Below are positions 62,801 through 64,000 of a stretch of DNA of 64,000 bases, piece by piece. The notes under the pieces were generated by a model. It was not told the DNA's origin and searched no databases. It was given only the letters and a program-made list of their open reading frames with translations. Both the position numbers and the translations under genes were made by a program. Position 1 is the first letter of the stretch. Every line of letters starts with the position of its first letter. Source of the DNA: Todiramphus chloris collaris (Eukaryota; Chordata; Aves; Coraciiformes; Alcedinidae); NCBI GenBank assembly GCA_025345505.1, contig JANVCC010010406.1, positions 18,861,506 through 18,925,505 on the forward strand, written 5' to 3'.

Positions 62801-64000
62801 AATGTCCAAACATCTGTTTAGCTCTGTATTATATGTCATGTACCCTTAAAAATGAGGTGAGTATTTTTTCCAAGACACTTTAAGATGTAGCTTGTTGTGG
62901 CAAGGAAGTTTTAGCAAAGTCTGGTTTCTTTTAGGATGGCCAGAATGTTTGACTTTTCCACATAATTAACATTCTTCTTTCGATATACTATTCATGAATT
63001 AGACATATGGTGGGCAAAAGTGTGTGGAAGGTCCTCACCAGAATGAATTCAGCCTACTGAATTCAATGATCTTAAGAATGGATCAGTGCTGCTGTAAGGA
63101 TGATAATGGTAATGAGGATACATGTGAAATCTGTGGTTGTGGTGAAGTAGCAAGGATATTTCATCTCCCAATTCACCACAGCCCTTTCAGACAGGAGTTC
63201 TGGTAACAATGCAATGCAGAATGCTACAGCAACTGCAGCAGATCTCTCTGGCTGTGGGCATGATCCCACTGGTGGTAGTATTTTCCTTCCCTTGTGAAGT
63301 TCACGGAAGTATTCCTTCATAATTAGAATTCATTGTTGGTTCCACCTCACCTGCTACTAGCAAGCTCCTCTAGTGAGATATGCACTATGCATCAACAGAA
63401 GAAAGTGGATCATAAGCCTAGCAAATATAGTCAATTAAATGTACATGCCATTTACACAGCTCATAAATCCAGACTAGGTTATCTTGAGCAGTTTCTTTTT
63501 ACACTTGTCAATGAATCTGATTTTGTTAATTTACTATACGTTTTTCGGAAAGAAAAATGCAATGGCAGCTTTCTTTTAGTTTATTTTTATTTTGTCTTTT
63601 TATTTCTTTTTAAAGTGAATGAGGAGGAATTTATCAGAGAATAGAATTTTTCCTGGCATAGAAATTGGCATGAATTTTATGTATGACTTGAGGCCAACTT
63701 CAGATGCACCCATGGCTGCAGTCCTGTCTGCACTAGGACAAACCTCATCTCTGATGAGCATAGCAGAGTTAGAGAATTTGGGTGACAAAGATTCCTTTAT
63801 TTAAATTCAAGTATTATAGAAAGCACAAAAACATCTGCATGAAAAATTGTGTTGAATGTGTTGCATACAGTTCAGGGCAGGGTAGGTTGTTGAAAATGAA
63901 ACAAAAAACATTGGTTTTGTAATTTTTTAGCACGAGAAATATATGACTAGACATAAATATTAAGAAAGTGAGAGAAAAAGAGAGTGAGAAAAAAAGCAGC

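Larger units (their letters stand above)
57479..64000 (-). other. BNC2: BNC2 intron segment upstream of the last exon
   Basis: This is the intronic sequence before the terminal exon. I found no further exon with basonuclin fingers and no other gene. It contains the acceptor tract, a TG/TA-rich low-complexity stretch (about 57.88-57.98 kb), a (GA)10 repeat at 59041-59060, and a 75-nt homopurine tract at 59806-59880 that is polypyrimidine in the transcript. No CR1 copy was seen. The upstream exon carrying the other fingers lies beyond 64000. BNC2 is known to be heavily alternatively spliced, so a small unrecognised cassette exon cannot be excluded. Confidence 0.8.

Noticed and set aside
1-64000. 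CRISPR array, operon, phage or other prokaryotic system
   Set aside because: CR1 LINEs, a spliced vertebrate zinc-finger exon and long non-coding stretches show a bird genome. The tandem repeats seen are micro- and minisatellites without spacer structure.
57479-64000. Additional BNC2 exon in the intron segment
   Set aside because: No frame carries basonuclin finger motifs or another recognisable conserved peptide with good splice sites.

Overview
The window looks like bird nuclear DNA. It carries five 5'-truncated copies of the CR1 LINE, which is typical of birds and other reptiles. It is AT-rich, poor in genes and low in CpG. It also holds one exon whose translation I recognise as the C-terminus of the zinc-finger protein basonuclin-2 (BNC2). 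I cannot name the species. BNC2 lies on human 9p22, which corresponds to the avian Z chromosome, so a Z-linked locus is likely; that rests on known synteny, not on anything seen here.

Layout. From 1 to about 47.9 kb is intergenic sequence downstream of BNC2, with no recognisable protein-coding gene. It contains CR1 copies at about 9.24-10.16 kb (-), 17.47-18.50 kb (+), 21.34-21.97 kb (+), 36.57-37.41 kb (-) and 41.02-41.83 kb (+). It also has a decayed 21-bp minisatellite (18.73-18.88 kb), a 57-bp tandem duplication (21.19-21.30 kb), an extreme G-run (26.49-26.52 kb), a perfect 13-bp hairpin (39.64 kb) and a compound GGGAAA/GGGAA repeat (44.8-45.0 kb). From about 47.87 to 56.82 kb is the inferred, unusually long 3' UTR of BNC2, read on the minus strand. 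The terminal coding exon is 56818-57478 (-). From 57479 to 64000 is the 3' part of the preceding BNC2 intron, with simple repeats but no other exon I can support.

The only host gene is BNC2, transcribed right to left. Its last exon begins inside one C2H2 finger (the two zinc-binding His residues) and encodes a Ser/acidic linker, a complete final pair of fingers and the stop codon. CR1 copies stop at 41.8 kb and none lies across the inferred 3' UTR, exon or intron segment. The 3' end of the transcript is inferred from an AATAAA hexamer followed by a GU-rich stretch at about 47.87-47.90 kb; no transcript data were available.

I found no sign of a novel multi-gene system. The most useful leads are non-coding: repeats lying inside the long BNC2 3' UTR ((UG)n, (CCCCU)n and a Z-DNA-prone tract), two local CpG-retaining blocks that may be conserved elements, and several repeats able to form non-B DNA.
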